A stretch of 51,532 nt of DNA from an uncultured Sphingopyxis sp. (lineage in GTDB: Bacteria > Pseudomonadota > Alphaproteobacteria > Sphingomonadales > Sphingomonadaceae). A program made the position numbers and the translations under genes. The notes beneath the pieces were generated by a model. It saw only the letters and a program-made list of their open reading frames with translations, was not told the origin of the DNA and ran no database searches. The stretch is taken from assembly GCA_936933955.1 (NCBI GenBank), contig CAKZIN010000045.1, positions 1 through 51,532 on the forward strand, read 5' to 3'. Of the stretch, positions 50,157 to 51,532 are shown in pieces (position 1 is the first letter of the stretch; every line of letters begins with the position of its first letter).

Positions 50157-51110
50157 ATGCTACGATTTTCCCGCCTTCGCACCTCGCTCAAGGGCGCCGT
50201 CGCCCTGGCGCTGATCACTCCCGCCGCGCTGCAGGCTCAGGCGCAGCCCGCCCCGGCCACGGCTCCTGTCGCCGGTCCCGCCGCGGCCACCACCTCGCAG
50301 TCGCTGGCGGCGCGGCCGGCGATGTGGCGGGTGAGCGACGCCGACACCACCATCCATATCCTCGGTACGGTGCACATCCTTCGCCCCGGTACGACCTTCC
50401 TCACGGGTCAGGTGGAGAGCGCGTTCAACGCCGCCGACACGCTGGTGTTGGAGATCATCCAGCCCGAAGCCGCCGCGATGCAGCAGGGCATGGCGAGCCG
50501 CGCGATGGCGCAAGATGGGCGGACGCTGCGTTCGCGCATGAACGATGCACAACGCGCCAACTACGAACGGGCGCTGACCTCGCTCGGTATCCCGCATCAG
50601 GCGTTCGACCCGCTGAAGCCGTGGGTGCCGGCGATGGTGCTTAGCATGATGCCCTATCAGCGGCTTGGCTACGACCCTGCGTCGGGGGTGGAGATGGTGC
50701 TGACCCGCGCCGCCCGCGAACGTGGCAAGCAGATCGCCGAGCTTGAGACGTTCGAGCGCCAGCTCGGCTTCTTCGACAGCATGGACATCCCGACGCAGCT
50801 CAACTTCCTCGATGAAACCGCCAAGCATGCGGTGGAGGCGAACGACCGGCTGACCCCGATGGTCACCGCCTGGGCCAACGGCGATCCCGAGCGGCTCGGC
50901 ACGATGATGAACGAGGGGCTGAGCGATCCCAAGGTGGCGGAGATCCTGCTCACCAACCGCAACCGCGAATGGACGACCTGGCTGCGCGACAAGATCGCGC
51001 TGCGCGGCGGAAACTACTTCGTCGCGGTCGGCGCTGGGCACCTCTCCGGGCGAGACAATGTCATCGACATGCTGCGCGCGCAGGGGCTGACGGTCGAGCG
51101 CGTGCAGTGA
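50157..51110 (+). CDS. TraB/GumN/PrgY-family protein, secreted
   Basis: A 317-residue protein with a signal peptide (MLRFSRLRTSLKGAVALALITPAALQAQAQ). The TraB/GumN domain (about 55-317) opens with PAMWRVSDADTTIHILGTVHILRPG (GTVH motif), contains FERQLGFFDSMDIPTQLNFLDE and TNRNREWTTWL, and ends with FVAVGAGHLSGRDNVIDMLRAQG. The fold is a putative metal-dependent protease or chelatase-like domain; cellular role unknown. The ATG at 50157 follows TTGGAGAG. It is followed by a paralogue overlapping as TGATG. Confidence 0.9.
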   Translation: MLRFSRLRTSLKGAVALALITPAALQAQAQPAPATAPVAGPAAATTSQSLAARPAMWRVSDADTTIHILGTVHILRPGTTFLTGQVESAFNAADTLVLEIIQPEAAAMQQGMASRAMAQDGRTLRSRMNDAQRANYERALTSLGIPHQAFDPLKPWVPAMVLSMMPYQRLGYDPASGVEMVLTRAARERGKQIAELETFERQLGFFDSMDIPTQLNFLDETAKHAVEANDRLTPMVTAWANGDPERLGTMMNEGLSDPKVAEILLTNRNREWTTWLRDKIALRGGNYFVAVGAGHLSGRDNVIDMLRAQGLTVERVQ

Positions 51111-51532
51111 TGCGCGGCGCGATCCGGGCGCGGCGGCCGATGCTGGTCGCGCTCGCATCGTTGGCGGTGATCGGAAGCGGCGGGTGTCGAAAGGCGCCCG
51201 CCGAACCTGCGCCCGCGGTTGCTGTTGCGGCGTCGAAGCCAGCCATGTGGGAGGTCCGCTCCCCCACTGCGCGGTTGGTCATTCTGGGCACGATGCACGA
51301 GCTCCCGCCCCGGCTCGACTGGTATCCCGGCCGCGTCGAACGCGCGCTGATCGACGCGGACGAGCTTTGGCTCGAGGTCACGCCGGACGAGCTCGAGTCC
51401 GCCCCGCAGCTGGTCGCGCGGATGGCCGCGGACGAACCCGTCGCGCCCCTCGACCGTCGGCTCCCGCCTGCGCTGGCGGAAGAGGCGCGTGCGCTCGCAC
51501 GGGAGGCGCAGCTGCCCGCCGCCGCCGTGGAC
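51110..51532 (+). CDS. second TraB/GumN-family protein (partial, runs off the window)
   Basis: The first 141 codons are present. The start MRGAIRARRPMLVALASLAVIGSGGC is a probable lipoprotein or secretion signal (SGGC before the putative lipidation Cys). The domain starts KPAMWEVRSPTARLVILGTMHELPPRL, parallel to PAMWRVSDADTTIHILGTVHI in the preceding gene, so the two are tandem paralogues. The frame is open to the window edge. The TGATG overlap with the upstream gene indicates an operon. Confidence 0.88.
   Translation, partial: MRGAIRARRPMLVALASLAVIGSGGCRKAPAEPAPAVAVAASKPAMWEVRSPTARLVILGTMHELPPRLDWYPGRVERALIDADELWLEVTPDELESAPQLVARMAADEPVAPLDRRLPPALAEEARALAREAQLPAAAVD

Overview
The window is a strongly GC-rich chromosomal segment from an alphaproteobacterium, very probably a member of the Sphingomonadaceae. 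The evidence is a nuo operon with G-H-I-J-K-L-M-N order followed by birA, coaX, an RNase J gene and a DUF1467 gene; an Hfq with two tandem Sm domains, an arrangement described in sphingomonads; a fused ispDF; a dusB-ntrY-ntrX cluster; and dense head-to-tail operons whose genes overlap by the four bases NTGA. Start codons other than ATG (GTG, TTG, perhaps one CTG) are common.

Layout: 1-11129 (+) is the distal half of the complex I operon (end of nuoG to nuoN) running on into biotin ligase, type III pantothenate kinase, RNase J and a small membrane protein. 11098-15735 (-) is a vitamin B12 uptake operon (btuB-btuF-btuC-btuD) headed by a cobalamin riboswitch and a hairpin that covers the translation start. 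15785-19708 holds folE, tRNA-Ser(GGA), a divergent secreted cyclophilin, a small basic protein, tRNA-Thr(GGT), a small lipoprotein and an M28 peptidase. 20023-24752 holds ettA, a glycine-zipper lipoprotein, a NYN-domain protein, a beta-carbonic anhydrase and lipA. 24752-27973 holds a COQ10/RatA-type protein, a CinA-C amidase, ispDF and dusB. 28061-33570 (+) is ntrY-ntrX-hfq-hflX, with no ntrBC between dusB and ntrY. 33567-42213 (-) is mazG, then, after an AT-rich gap, an eight-gene run read as lytic transglycosylase, RlpA-like protein, tmk, holB, metG, tatD, an MBL hydrolase and a CDF metal exporter. 42305-49048 holds tRNA-Ser(TGA), a DUF2726 protein, tRNA-Arg(ACG), pyruvate phosphate dikinase and glyQS. 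49179-51532 (+) is an XRE regulator with an associated membrane protein behind an operator-rich promoter, then two tandem TraB/GumN-family genes, the second cut by the window edge.

Most of the content is core metabolism, translation, respiration and envelope maintenance. I see no CRISPR array, transposase, integrase, prophage or recognisable defence island. The less ordinary signals are small: an exact 26-bp sequence shared by the leaders of ettA and ppdK, a 99-bp palindromic element read in frame through glyS, the hairpin over the btuB start, the asymmetric double Hfq, and clustered TGACA/TGTCA half-sites over the XRE promoter. None amounts to a clear new multi-gene system, but the first two are the best leads.
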